NCBI GenBank assembly: GCA_963928055.1
Contig: CAWVDN010000001.1
Location: forward strand, 930,001-994,000
Direction: 5' to 3'
From: Scatomonas sp963928055
GTDB taxonomy: Bacteria > Bacillota > Clostridia > Lachnospirales > Lachnospiraceae
DNA: 64,000 bases
Shown here: piece by piece, positions 26,121-34,967 of the stretch
Position numbering within the stretch: position 1 is the first letter of the stretch
Layout of the letters: every line of letters starts with the position of its first letter
The notes under the pieces: model-generated
What the model was told of the DNA's origin: nothing
The model's database searches: none
Seen by the model: the letters and a program-made list of their open reading frames with translations, nothing else
Program-made: the position numbers and the translations under genes

Positions 26121-26178
26121 ATAATAATGCCATTATCGATAACGACATTATTATAGCGTTCTTTTTGCTGCTTGTCAA
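26121..26178 (-). promoter_or_regulatory. Consensus promoter and operator of the system 1 TetR gene
   Basis: Minus strand: -35 TTGACA (26178-26173), 17-base spacer, -10 TATAAT (26155-26150), both perfect. A 34-bp near-perfect palindrome (26121-26154), ATAATAATG-N3-TTATC/GATAA-N3-CATTATTAT, runs from the -10 into the transcript start, the standard position for TetR autorepression. It differs from the GTTAG motif. Confidence 0.8.
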
Positions 26179-26240
26179 TGCGAATTGCACACTGCTTTGC
26201 AAAAACACTCCTTGACAAATCTCGTCTCAAGTAAAAATTT

Positions 26241-26501
26241 TTACATAAACCATCTATTGCGTTCTTGCAGGATCTCTTTTGTAACATTTAAATTATCTTT
26301 TTCGGAGTCTGTCATTTTTGTATGTTTGGCCTTGTTATTGAAAAGACTAAGGAAAAAAATTACGTTTAAAAGATAAATACAAAACAGGATCCATGCAATC
26401 ATATTATTTTGTAACGGTTTAAAGAAAGGAATAAATAGAATACCAATTATGTAAAAAACAGGCAGCATAATAAAGATTATTTTTGCAATCTTTTTTTTCA
26501 T
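26241..26501 (-). CDS. Small two-helix membrane protein, unknown function
   Basis: 86 residues from the ATG at 26501 (preceded by AGGTGAT). A basic start MKKKIAK is followed by two hydrophobic segments, IIFIMLPVFYIIGILFIPF and MIAWILFCIYLLNVIFFLSLF, and a polar charged tail. I do not recognise the family. It lies just upstream of the TetR promoter of system 1 and is AT-rich. The gene is isolated and might be a remnant. Confidence 0.45.
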   Translation of the reverse strand: MKKKIAKIIFIMLPVFYIIGILFIPFFKPLQNNMIAWILFCIYLLNVIFFLSLFNNKAKHTKMTDSEKDNLNVTKEILQERNRWFM

Positions 26502-26910
26502 ACGATCACCTACCCTTACTACCAGCATGGAAAAGTCAGAATCTGCATATTTTATGCCAGTATAGAAAAATTTCGATATCCTTTTAATTCTTCCAGCATC
26601 TTTTCAGTCGTTTTGTCATATTTTCACTTCTTAATACAATAATATGAGATTATATGGTGAAAATCAAGCATTTTATTGTTTTTAGTTTTGCACTGCTCAC
26701 AGGTAAATATAAATACAAAGACCTCCCGGAACATCTGTCTCGGGAGGCCATGCAACACCTTGCGGCGTCTGGATCGTATTTGGTTGTATCCGATTATCTC
26801 TTGCTGAACTGAGGCGCGCGACGGGCTGCTTTGAGACCGTATTGGCGTACAGTTTAGCGCCGGTTTTCCTTGATTTTATGGGCTTTTTGGCCTCTGCCCT
26901 CAAATGTTGC
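26502..26910. other. Gap without a recognised gene
   Basis: I see no supported gene here. The only structure is a hairpin at about 26727-26749 (CCTCCCGG...TCGGGAGG) that resembles a terminator. The stretch lies between the system 1 locus and the recombinase genes and is where an element end would be expected, but no direct repeat or tRNA end could be recognised. Confidence 0.4.
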
Positions 26911-26938
26911 CCCAGTATTTAATCATAAAAATGGGGGC
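26911..26938 (-). terminator. Terminator-like hairpin after recombinase 1
   Basis: CCCCA and TGGGG arms with an A/T-rich loop, four bases after the recombinase stop codon on the minus strand. Confidence 0.45.
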
Positions 26939-26941
26939 ATT

Positions 26942-28153
26942 TTAGACACCAACAGATGGAGCAAATGCAGCATTTACAACACTCAGAAGTTCCTCCGGTT
27001 TATTATACTTCACCTGCGCGTAAATGTCCATAGTCGTCTTACTGTTTTCATGCCCGGCAAGATATTGGACAGTTTTTGGGTCAATGCCTGCATACAGCAG
27101 GTTAGTAATATAGGTGTGACGAAGTTGATGTGGGGTTACATCAAAGTCAATGGCATACACTAACTTCGGGTTATTTTTCTGATGACTGCCAGGGGTAGGC
27201 GTTACCGTACACTTCACGCACTGGCCATTTACATACTTATAATAGTTATGGGGTTTCGTAGAGCGAACGGTTACATATTTCCATACCCGCTGAAACTGCG
27301 AAGATGAAAGAGGATTTCTATTTCTGTCAGCAACCACATATTCCGATTCGGTTTTCTCTTTCACTTCCCGCAGGCAGTCTGTCAAACACTTTGGGATCGG
27401 AATATCTCTCCGAGCCGCCTTCGTTTTCAGCGTTGTGGAAATCACCGGCCTGTTATTTTCTGAGCGCCATGCTCTCCGTACAGAGATGTACGGCGTAGGA
27501 ACATCCAGAAATACGCAGTCCCATTGCAGTCCCAAAATTTCTTCGCGCCGCAGACCGGAATATAAAGCGATCATTATAAAGGTATAGGGTGGAAGTCCTC
27601 GGACAGTATCTAAAAGCAGCTTCACTTGCTCATCCGTCAAGGCATTTATCTTTTTCCCCGGTTTTCCCCCTTTGGCCGAGAGTCCCTCACAGGGATTATA
27701 TTCAAGTAACTGGCTTCGCTCTGCCGAATAAAAGACACATTTCAGGAGCATATTTACCTTACTATACAATCCAGCAGATTTTGAAGCCAATGGAATCATC
27801 GCAAGCCGAATATCGTCTGCAGTCACATCCTCAAGATACATATCGCCTAAAGGTTTGACAATATAGTTGTTCATGGTCTGGGTATATCCTCTCAACGTGC
27901 CGGAAGATACCTTTGCCGACTGCATGAGCAGCCACTTCTCGCAATACTCTGCCACCGTTGGATGTTTTCTGCGGAAAACCGCCTCCTCTACCTGGCGTCG
28001 GGCCTCCATCTCCTTTAGCTGGAGTTCCTCGCAGGTTTCAGCATACAAGTCCACTCTCTTTCCATCGGCATCGGTGATCCGAGTCCTGTAATATTGAATA
28101 CCCCTCCGCATGGTAGTGCCATACCGGGGAACATTTTCTTGTTTTTTCGCCAT
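26942..28153 (-). CDS. int: Tyrosine recombinase / integrase 1
   Basis: 403 residues. N-terminal arm-binding-like region, SAM-like core-binding domain (TVAEYCEKWLLMQSAKVSSG), and a catalytic domain with Arg in SGLRREE, His-x-x-Arg in HQLRHTYITN, a later His in LAGHENSKTTMDIY and the nucleophile Tyr in the same segment. An insertion around residues 300-340 with KCTVTPTPGSHQKNN is shared with integrase 2. ATG at 28153 with AAGGAA upstream. Catalyses integration and excision of an element. Confidence 0.93.
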   Translation of the reverse strand: MAKKQENVPRYGTTMRRGIQYYRTRITDADGKRVDLYAETCEELQLKEMEARRQVEEAVFRRKHPTVAEYCEKWLLMQSAKVSSGTLRGYTQTMNNYIVKPLGDMYLEDVTADDIRLAMIPLASKSAGLYSKVNMLLKCVFYSAERSQLLEYNPCEGLSAKGGKPGKKINALTDEQVKLLLDTVRGLPPYTFIMIALYSGLRREEILGLQWDCVFLDVPTPYISVRRAWRSENNRPVISTTLKTKAARRDIPIPKCLTDCLREVKEKTESEYVVADRNRNPLSSSQFQRVWKYVTVRSTKPHNYYKYVNGQCVKCTVTPTPGSHQKNNPKLVYAIDFDVTPHQLRHTYITNLLYAGIDPKTVQYLAGHENSKTTMDIYAQVKYNKPEELLSVVNAAFAPSVGV

Positions 28154-28244
28154 GATTTCAGTTCCTTTCTATTTAATATGTATTTCAGCGCCGATACCTT
28201 CTTTATACTGAAAAACCATGGCTCTATCAAAGGTGCGATTCTGG

Positions 28245-28288
28245 AAAACGCAAAGGACGGGGAACACTCCCCGCCCTTTGTGCGTTTT
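28245..28288 (-). terminator. Terminator after integrase 2
   Basis: Long stem: AAAACGCA-AAGG-CGGGG pairs with CCCCG-CCTT-TGTGCGTTTT around AACA; a run of T ends the minus-strand reading. It separates the two recombinase genes. Confidence 0.75.
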
Positions 28289-28296
28289 CTGTCTGA

Positions 28297-29532
28297 TTAT
28301 GATTGTGCCGCTTCGTATTCACCGCCATCCCATTCTGCAAAGGCTCCGCTTAAAACTCCTGCCAGTTGCTCCGGCTTGTTGTACTTTACCTTCGCATAAA
28401 TGTCCATCGTGATCTTACTGCTCTCATGGCCAGCCAAGTATTGAACTGTTTTCGGGTCTACCGAAGCATGAATCAAATTTGTGATGTAGGTATGACGAAG
28501 CATGTGTGGCGTAACCTCAAAATCCAAGCTATATACCACATGACCATTGTTCCGTGCTTTTTCACCCAGCTTCGGGTAAAGCATATACTTCACATATTTC
28601 CCGTCCACAAGTTTGCGAGCTATCCTCGGTTTTGCTGTCCGTGTCACGATATACTGCCAAAGCCGCTTAAACTGCGTATAAGACAACGGCTCTCCATCCT
28701 GGTTGGCAATTACATAGTCTGATGTCGATTTTTTCTTTGCCGCTTTCAAGCACTCTGCCAAACGATCCGGGAGAGGGATATTCCGCTCCGCAGCCTTCGT
28801 TTTTAACTCTGTGAGAATGACCGGCCTGTTATGTTCCGTGTGCCACGCCCGCCGGACCGTCAAATACGGCGCATCTGTATCCAGATATACCGAATCCCAT
28901 TGCAGTGCAAGGATTTCTTCCCGCCGCAGCCCGGCATACAGGCCGATCATCACAAATACATAGGGCGGCAACCCGCGAATGGCGTCCAAAAGCCGTTCTA
29001 CCTGTTCATCCGTCAAAGCCTGCCGCTCCTCCTGCGGAACGCCCCCGCCTTTTGCCTCAAGATATATCGTCGGGTTTGTATCAATCACATGGCTTTCCTT
29101 GGCCGCCCGGAAAATAGACTTGTAGAGGATTACCACGGACTTATAGACTGAAGCCGACTTTTTAGAGACTGGCACAAGGGCAACCTGGATGTCATCCAGA
29201 GTTACATCAGCCATTCGTTTCTCACCCAGCTCCTTGATAATATGCCGCCGCACCTTGGATGTATAATCAATCAATGTGGTGGCACGGACATGGACAGACT
29301 GCATCAGAAGCCACTTTTCACAATACTCGGCAACCGTGGGAGATTTACGCCGGAATGTGGCGTTGTCGATTTGCTCAAGAGCCGCCATTTCTTTGTCATA
29401 AACTTCCTCGCGGGTTTTTCCGTAAAGAATCACCCGTTTGCCATCTGCGTCCTCAATATCTGTTTTGTAATACTCATGCCCATTTATCTGGACTTTGCTG
29501 TACCTGGGAATTCGTTTTCTTTTTGCTGCCAT
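28297..29532 (-). CDS. int: Tyrosine recombinase / integrase 2
   Basis: 411 residues, same architecture and clearly paralogous to integrase 1 (shared PTVAEYCEKWLLMQS, LTDEQVxxLLDxxRGLPPY, TVQYLAGHExSK). Catalytic residues present: Arg in AGLRREE, HMLRHTYITN, AGHESSKITMDIY. ATG at 29532 with GGAGG seven bases upstream. Its divergence from integrase 1 argues for two stacked elements or an old duplication rather than a recent copy. Confidence 0.93.
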   Translation of the reverse strand: MAAKRKRIPRYSKVQINGHEYYKTDIEDADGKRVILYGKTREEVYDKEMAALEQIDNATFRRKSPTVAEYCEKWLLMQSVHVRATTLIDYTSKVRRHIIKELGEKRMADVTLDDIQVALVPVSKKSASVYKSVVILYKSIFRAAKESHVIDTNPTIYLEAKGGGVPQEERQALTDEQVERLLDAIRGLPPYVFVMIGLYAGLRREEILALQWDSVYLDTDAPYLTVRRAWHTEHNRPVILTELKTKAAERNIPLPDRLAECLKAAKKKSTSDYVIANQDGEPLSYTQFKRLWQYIVTRTAKPRIARKLVDGKYVKYMLYPKLGEKARNNGHVVYSLDFEVTPHMLRHTYITNLIHASVDPKTVQYLAGHESSKITMDIYAKVKYNKPEQLAGVLSGAFAEWDGGEYEAAQS

Positions 29533-29593
29533 TTTTCTACCTCCAAATGCAATCAGTGTTGTATCTTTGTTTTACCAAAACCACACGATCTGC

Positions 29594-29830
29594 TCAAAGG
29601 TGCGATTTGTTTCCTCGCACATTTCGGTAGGTTACTTTCTTTTCCACAGGTTTTGCCCGATAGGTGCATTTAGCTACATATTCCTGAAGGTAGGCGGAAG
29701 TGAAATATACGCACCCATTCGGCACATACTGAATATAGGAAATCAAGCCACTGTTTCTGGCTTCATCCAACGTGGCAAGGCTAATCCCCAACAGTTTTGC
29801 CGCCTCCTTACGAGTAATCAGCTTTTCCAT
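29594..29830 (-). CDS. Small HTH DNA-binding protein, excisionase-like
   Basis: 78 residues (80 if the TTG at 29836 is used, which has the better-spaced AAGGAAGTGAAG site). MEKLITRKEAAKLLGISLAT is the MerR/Xis-type winged HTH; the rest is basic. It sits directly before integrase 2 and four bases after the MazF-like gene, the usual place for an Xis. Confidence 0.75.
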   Translation of the reverse strand: MEKLITRKEAAKLLGISLATLDEARNSGLISYIQYVPNGCVYFTSAYLQEYVAKCTYRAKPVEKKVTYRNVRGNKSHL

Positions 29831-29839
29831 ATCCAATCT

Positions 29840-30370
29840 TCACTTCCTTTCCTTCTTTTTTACTACTTCATAATCAAAACCTGGCCGCTGGCCACAGTAG
29901 GTGCAGATGTCCCTTTCCACCCGGCCAGGGTGGACCCGGCGCAAATAATAAGAGCCTGTGCCGTAGAAGTTATTGGCACAGGCCGGACAAAGGCACATGA
30001 TTAAGTTTTTCGGTGTTTCTTCGATCAATCCCACGCTGACTGCCAGGGCGCGGTTGAGCCGACGGATATGCTGTTCCTCCAGATGTCCGATGTACGTTTC
30101 CAGCCGCCTTTTATCAATGGTGCGGAGCTGCTCCATCAGCACCAGAGAAGGCAGCTCCAGGCCGTTCTCTGCTTTGAGAAGGTAATGAGTGGGCAGCTTG
30201 GCCTTGGCGTCCACTTTGCTGGATATGGCCGCCACAATGACCGTGGGGCTGTGCTTGTTTCCAGTATCATTCTGAATAATAAGGACAGGGCGATACCCTT
30301 CCTGTTCGGAGCCGATTCCCCGGCCCAAATCGGCATAGTATAGATCGCCACGATGATATGTTCTATTCAT
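29840..30370 (-). CDS. MazF/PemK-type endoribonuclease with C-terminal Cys4 module
   Basis: 176 residues. Residues about 1-118 are a MazF/PemK fold: RGDLYYADLGRGIGSEQEGY, RPVLIIQND and VVAAISSK-like strands, with MEQLRTIDKRRL as the conserved later segment. Residues about 120-176 add CLCPACANNFYG and DICTYCGQRPG, two CxxC pairs that look like a small zinc ribbon; ordinary MazF toxins are about 115 residues and lack this. No antitoxin gene is adjacent; the upstream region is non-coding. ATG at 30370 after GGGAGG. Confidence 0.85.
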   Translation of the reverse strand: MNRTYHRGDLYYADLGRGIGSEQEGYRPVLIIQNDTGNKHSPTVIVAAISSKVDAKAKLPTHYLLKAENGLELPSLVLMEQLRTIDKRRLETYIGHLEEQHIRRLNRALAVSVGLIEETPKNLIMCLCPACANNFYGTGSYYLRRVHPGRVERDICTYCGQRPGFDYEVVKKKERK

Positions 30371-30419
30371 GGTTTATGACCTCCCTTTGAAATGCAGGCG
30401 GCAGGTGCCGCCTATGTAG

Positions 30420-30900
30420 AGCCGGACAGCAGAACTGAATGAAGGCCGGGGAGAGATAAAACAATCCTCTTGTTTTCATTGGCCCGTCCTGCTGTACGGC
30501 CCATATTTCAAAGTGTTCCTATTTGTCCTCGACACCCCGGAACACTGCGGGAAGTCATCAAACGGCTGGCGGCTCACCAGCTCCACGGGGAATCTCACCC
30601 CTCGCGTGGTTCTCACGCAACCGCCCCCATTGCCTGCGACGGATCACGGCGGCAAACCGCTTCAACGCTCGGACATTAGGCTGGACGGGAGTATCGCTCC
30701 GCTGCTGGTCATGGCCGTACCGGGAGCCGCCCGGTACTGGCAGCCTGCTGTTTCTCGCTCCTTGCCTGGAAGAACAAACCAAAGACCTACAATTTCTTTT
30801 TTCGGTGGTGTCTCGTTGTTTTCTCCCGGCAGATCACTGCGCAGCCGCTACCTGGGCTTTGGCTTTCGCCAAAGCAGCGGGAATGTGCCTGATGAATGGG
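30420..30900. ncRNA. Candidate structured non-coding region
   Basis: About 500 bases without a convincing gene but with many perfect stem-loops: GCTGG-N7-CCAGC (30565-30581), GGGG-N7-CCCC (30587-30601), GCGTG-N5-CACGC (30604-30618), an 8-bp GTACCGGG-AGCCG-CCCGGTAC (30717-30737), and an 8-bp GCTTTGGC-TTTC-GCCAAAGC (30856-30875). Three consecutive small hairpins have loops ending in TCA or TCT. The strand cannot be fixed. It could be a conserved element RNA or an untranslated regulatory region of the ICE. Confidence 0.4.
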
Positions 30901-30934
30901 TATGCAGTTTTCAAGGTGCCATGAGGCCATAAAA

Positions 30935-30974
30935 AGAACCTCTCACCCTATTTGCCGTTGGGTGAGAGGTTCTA
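30935..30974 (-). terminator. Terminator of sigma-like gene copy A
   Basis: 14-bp stem AGAACCTCTCACCC/GGGTGAGAGGTTCT, 11-base loop, followed on the minus strand by TTTTT. Confidence 0.88.
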
Positions 30975-30987
30975 TAACCGCTAAAAC

Positions 30988-31440
30988 TTATTTTTCCAGA
31001 AAAATTTTTAGCTTTTTGAGGATTTTCATTTTCCTCTTATAAACGGCGGGCTGAGAAATACCGAGTTCCACCGCCAGCTCGCTCTCCTTGCGCTTATCAA
31101 AGAATAATGCCTGGATCAGCGCACGTTCTTCTGGGGTAAGCAGGGAAAGCGCAGTATGTAGCCTGTTCACTTCCAGCTTGTGGAGCACCACGCTCTCTAC
31201 ACTTTCCTGCTCATCGGAGAATTGCTGGGCATTTTCCTCCACCAGCCGGTCCAAAGAATCTTCGCGGCTGGGGATGATCTGCACCACTTGGCCCTCCTTT
31301 CCGAGAACGAACCGCTCGGTTTTCAAATCGTTCTCAAAATAGCGCATTTTCCGGTCGCCCTGCATATAGGCCCGGTACACTTCATCCGTGACCTCAACAA
31401 ATTGGCCGCGAATCCATATTCTTTTTTTATCAGCGTCCAC
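30988..31440 (-). CDS. Sigma-70-like region 4 protein, copy A
   Basis: 150 residues, GTG start with GGAGG nine bases upstream. The N-terminal half (IWIRGQFVEVTDEVYRAYMQ) is a family-specific domain; the C-terminal half is a sigma region 4-type HTH: LTPEERALIQALFFDKRKES, ELAVELGISQPAVYKRKMK. There is no region 2, so it is a small sigma-like or sigma-accessory regulator of the kind common on Clostridia conjugative elements. First of three copies (37253, 48502) that are almost identical except in the HTH and last residues. Confidence 0.8.
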   Translation of the reverse strand: MDADKKRIWIRGQFVEVTDEVYRAYMQGDRKMRYFENDLKTERFVLGKEGQVVQIIPSREDSLDRLVEENAQQFSDEQESVESVVLHKLEVNRLHTALSLLTPEERALIQALFFDKRKESELAVELGISQPAVYKRKMKILKKLKIFLEK

Positions 31441-31664
31441 GCTGTTTTACCTCCGATCAGTCTGAATTGCGAGAAATTCAGACTGGTCGGGCGGCCCCCT
31501 ACAACGTGGGAATGAGGGGGTTCCTCTATATAGAAAAACGCACCTGCAGAATGGGGCAACGGCCCCAACAGCAAGTGCGTTTCTTTTTAGTCCGTGTAAA
31601 TCATGGCATGATAGTTCAGGGCAAAGGGTATAAAGCCACAGTGAACAGCAAGCGACTTTTTTGA
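31441..31664 (-). repeat. Structured leader, repeat copy A
   Basis: Repeated upstream of all three sigma-like genes (37706-37929, 48955-49178). It contains a perfect 11-bp hairpin CAGTCTGAATT-N6-AATTCAGACTG (31458-31485) next to the ribosome site, CCCCCT/AGGGGG arms, and an outer AAACGCAC/GTGCGTTT stem (31536-31543, 31575-31582) enclosing TGGGGC-AACG-GCCCCA. The inner stem is TGGGGT-ATT-ACCCCA in copy C, a compensatory change. Weaker similarity to copy C goes on to about 31860. Confidence 0.75.
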
Positions 31665-31882
31665 TAGCCTGCGCCCTGTCGCATTATGTCGAAACGCTCT
31701 TCGCTTCATGGCGGCTCCCTCCGTGGGCCGCCGATTCCGTCAGCGTCAGGGCGTCATTTTCATAAGGGTATAGAGAACGGCGGCCTTGATTTGTTCAAAG
31801 CCGCCGTAGGTATATTTAGGGCATGGCGATTGTCTGCTGAACGACGGCTTTTTTTCTTTTGCCGTCGTCCGGCAGATAATAA

Positions 31883-34096
31883 CTATTTTGAAATAGACCG
31901 CTTAAAGAGTATCCATGTACTGATAAAATAGCAGATTAGCAATAGCACTAATATTCCTGCAATCATCCCCATCTGCAATAGCAACGCTCCAAATCCGATA
32001 TAAGCGGAAATCTCTGCTGAAACAGTCTGGATAAAGTAGGCAATTACAACAGTGGCAACTATGACAGCCACAAGGATGGGAAGTCCAAACCAGACGCTTA
32101 ATTGTTTTAGCACAAGTCTGCTTATTTTTTCTTCTTCTACGCCCAGCTTTCGCAGAACACCGAAACGATATTTATATTTGCCTGCGTCCAATAGCTGCTG
32201 TAAGGACAATATCGTAAGGCAAATAACCATCAGCACAACAGCGCCGTAAAGCATAGTGGCCTGCAATACAAAATTGTTTGCTTTTGTACTGTTGATTTGC
32301 AAGGTACTCAAACGGATACCATAGCTGACGCCGGTATCTGTTATCTCAGGATACTCGTCAGAAAAAGTCTGCTCTAATTCACGGGCATTTTCATAGGAAA
32401 TGCTCTCGGATGTAGTGATGTAGCGGTTACGCATTACAGGAAGCAGCTTTTCACAAACACTGTCTGGAAATACATAGAGTACATCCGTGTAGGAATTGTA
32501 CGCTGTTTCTCCGATTGCTTCTTCGTAATATGGCTGCCCGGAAAGTATCAATTCTCCTGCGTCTGTCATAACACTGGTATGCTCTTTCAAAAAGCTGTCC
32601 CGTTCTTCCTCGGTGGCAATGGTCTGCCATTGTGTCGTAAACTCATTTTCCGATAAAGAAACCGGCTCATATCCCAGCATTTCCCGTACCCGGTTATAAT
32701 CGCTTAACGAGATTGCCACAACGGGGAAATCATACTTTACCCGATTATGGAAATCCTCTTTCTCGGGGAGATAAAGGCTGAACGTACAGTCACAGTCCGC
32801 TTCGATCCCATGCTCCGTGAGATATTCCGTCACGATTTCATAATCATCATGAGGGAGATTTTTTTCGTCATATACATCATTGTATCTTGTGTAAATCTGA
32901 ACATCATACATTGACCGTATATCCAGATAGCCCGAAGCCCAACCTGTCAAAATGGGAGCGGCTATAAACAGGAACATGGCAAGCACAAGGGTTACGCTGA
33001 TGAGCGTCATAGTCTTATTGGTGGTATTCAGTTTTGATATAACTTGCCCAAAGAAGAATAGATTTTCCCCCTTGTATCTATGCTCTGGTGATTTTTCTTT
33101 CCAGTAGGCTATGAAGCTGCTGGCAAGGTAAATCAGGGAACAGATGAAAAAAATCAGGTCGCCCAGAACAAACAATAAATATTGATTGATTGTACCTGCC
33201 CCCAGAGGAAGATAATACTGATTGATTAAAGCCGGTACGCTGGCTGCTATGCAGGCATTCAAGGCGGAGCAGATGAACAGCCCCAAAATCCATTTTGAAA
33301 AACCATATTTTTTCCGCCTGATTAGCCACCATACAGACCAAAGCAAGGCCGCTGCGGGCAGAATGATATTTCCCCAGAACATGACTTTTACCGGCAGGGC
33401 AAAACGGCTGTCATAATAGAACCAGACCTTTTGGACGCCTGTTACAGCCATCCATATTGTGAAAAGTTCAAACAAGACGGCAGCAATGACAATCCAGCGG
33501 CCTCTTTTCAGTTCCGGGTCATTCTTCCGGTCTGCCGCAAGCATATCAATGATTTTTGTTTTCTGAATAGTACGGGTGTTGAACATCCCTACCACAACAA
33601 AACTAATGATAAAGAAGCAGACCGTCAACAGGACGGTATCTGGGAACAGTGTCCATGACAGTTCATAGCTTTTCCCGTAGGAAGTCAGAAGCATGGCTGT
33701 GATAAATTGTGAACAGAACACGCCGAGGAAAATTCCAATCCCAATCGAAATCATCCCCATGACAAAGGTTTCCGCAAAGAACAGCCTTCCAATGGTTCTC
33801 TGTTCCATACCCATGACGGACTGGATTGCAAACTCTTTTTGCTTGCGGCGCAGCATATAATTGTTGACAAACCGTATCAGAAACAGAAGTACCAAAGTGA
33901 CGGCGCAGATTGCCATTTTCATTCCGTCACTTAACATTGTGAAATCGTATTCGCTGCCTATATCCGGCTGGTAGTAACTGCTGGATATAGACAGGAACGA
34001 ATAAAAGAGTGTGACGCAGATCGTCATGGTTACAATGTAAATCAGATAGTCTTTGGCAGACCGCTTTGCATTTCTTAAAACGAGTTTAGCATACAT
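31883..34096 (-). CDS. BceB-like FtsX-type ABC permease (antimicrobial peptide resistance)
   Basis: 737-residue permease. Four helices with an FtsX core (residues about 50-165, 180-380), then a large extracellular domain between helices VII and VIII (about residues 425-640, soluble, Asp/Glu/Tyr-rich), then three C-terminal helices. This is the BceB layout; BceB proteins are about 650 residues, so this one has an enlarged outer domain. The ATG at 34096 has GGAGGGGG before it and overlaps the ATPase gene by 11 bases; the longer TTG frame is rejected. With the ATPase it should detoxify a cell-wall-active peptide such as bacitracin or a lantibiotic and also act as the sensor for the kinase. The peptide is unknown. 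Confidence 0.88.
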   Translation of the reverse strand: MYAKLVLRNAKRSAKDYLIYIVTMTICVTLFYSFLSISSSYYQPDIGSEYDFTMLSDGMKMAICAVTLVLLFLIRFVNNYMLRRKQKEFAIQSVMGMEQRTIGRLFFAETFVMGMISIGIGIFLGVFCSQFITAMLLTSYGKSYELSWTLFPDTVLLTVCFFIISFVVVGMFNTRTIQKTKIIDMLAADRKNDPELKRGRWIVIAAVLFELFTIWMAVTGVQKVWFYYDSRFALPVKVMFWGNIILPAAALLWSVWWLIRRKKYGFSKWILGLFICSALNACIAASVPALINQYYLPLGAGTINQYLLFVLGDLIFFICSLIYLASSFIAYWKEKSPEHRYKGENLFFFGQVISKLNTTNKTMTLISVTLVLAMFLFIAAPILTGWASGYLDIRSMYDVQIYTRYNDVYDEKNLPHDDYEIVTEYLTEHGIEADCDCTFSLYLPEKEDFHNRVKYDFPVVAISLSDYNRVREMLGYEPVSLSENEFTTQWQTIATEEERDSFLKEHTSVMTDAGELILSGQPYYEEAIGETAYNSYTDVLYVFPDSVCEKLLPVMRNRYITTSESISYENARELEQTFSDEYPEITDTGVSYGIRLSTLQINSTKANNFVLQATMLYGAVVLMVICLTILSLQQLLDAGKYKYRFGVLRKLGVEEEKISRLVLKQLSVWFGLPILVAVIVATVVIAYFIQTVSAEISAYIGFGALLLQMGMIAGILVLLLICYFISTWILFKRSISK

Positions 34097-34853
34097 GGCT
34101 TTGTCCCCCTCCAATCATGGTAAGGACATTCAGGATTTTATCAAAGAATGCGTTCCGGCTGTCACTGCCCTTATGGAGTTCTGTGAAAATCTTTCCATCC
34201 TGTAAAAAGAGGATACGGTTTGCGTAGCTGGCTGTAAAAGCGTCATGTGTTACCATAAGGATCGTCGCTCCCATCTGCTCATTGATACTCTGTATCGTAG
34301 ACAGAAGCATTTGAGAGGAATGGCTGTCTAATGCGCCGGTCGGTTCATCGGCTAAAAGCAGCTTTGGATTGTTAATGATGGCTCTGGCGCAGGCGCAGCG
34401 TTGCTTCTGGCCGCCGGATACTTGATACGGATATTTGTCCAGAATATCACAGATGTTCAGCTTGTCGGCAATTTCTCGAACAAGGGGTTCCACTTCTTTT
34501 GATGGGGTCTTGTTGATTGCAAGCGCCAGCGCAATGTTTTCAGAGACGGTCAGGGTATCCAGCAGATTGAAGTCCTGAAACACAAATCCTAAATTCTCCC
34601 GCCGGAACCGGGCAAGGGATTTTGCCTTTATCTCGGTAATGTCTGTTCCACCCAGATAAATGTGGCCTGCGCTCACCGTGTCAATGGTGGAGATACAGTT
34701 GAGAAGCGTTGTTTTCCCAGAGCCGGACGCTCCCATAATTCCCAGAAATTCACCTGCTTCTACAGAAAAGCTAATATCTTGAATGGCTTTTGTGAGATTT
34801 CCCTCGTTGCCGTAATATTTCTGGATATGCTCCAATTTCAAAATCGGTTCCAT
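34086..34853 (-). CDS. BceA-like ABC ATPase
   Basis: 255 residues: Walker A GASGSGKTTLLN, Q-loop FVFQDFNLLDTL, signature VSGGQKQRCACARA, Walker B LLLADEPTGALDSHSS, switch VTHDAFTA. The FQDFNLLDTLTxxENIALALAI stretch is typical of the MacB/LolD/BceA branch. Partner of the permease that overlaps its 3' end. AT-rich relative to the left of the window. Confidence 0.93.
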   Translation of the reverse strand: MEPILKLEHIQKYYGNEGNLTKAIQDISFSVEAGEFLGIMGASGSGKTTLLNCISTIDTVSAGHIYLGGTDITEIKAKSLARFRRENLGFVFQDFNLLDTLTVSENIALALAINKTPSKEVEPLVREIADKLNICDILDKYPYQVSGGQKQRCACARAIINNPKLLLADEPTGALDSHSSQMLLSTIQSINEQMGATILMVTHDAFTASYANRILFLQDGKIFTELHKGSDSRNAFFDKILNVLTMIGGGQSHVC

Positions 34854-34967
34854 GTGTCCTCCTGCCTTTCTAAATCTTCCATGCCCTTATTGTAATCTGT
34901 ATTCACGGCTTTTTGTATCAAGTTTTCTTACGCAGTTCTTACAAAAATGTAAGAAGTGCAGAGCTTA

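Noticed and set aside
26697..26903. 68-residue minus-strand frame near the integrase
   Set aside because: Contains a terminator-like hairpin and has no ribosome site or family pattern.
26502..26941. tRNA gene or att core next to the integrases
   Set aside because: No cloverleaf or CCA-type end could be recognised, and no direct repeat pair was found.
30513..30932. Plus-strand frames of about 135 residues in the hairpin-rich region
   Set aside because: Two overlapping frames of similar length with no start signal and low-complexity translation; the stem-loops explain the region better.
31467..31664. 65-residue plus-strand frame conserved in all three sigma-like leaders
   Set aside because: Its conservation follows from the repeated leader; changes between copies preserve RNA stems rather than codons, and there is no good ribosome site.
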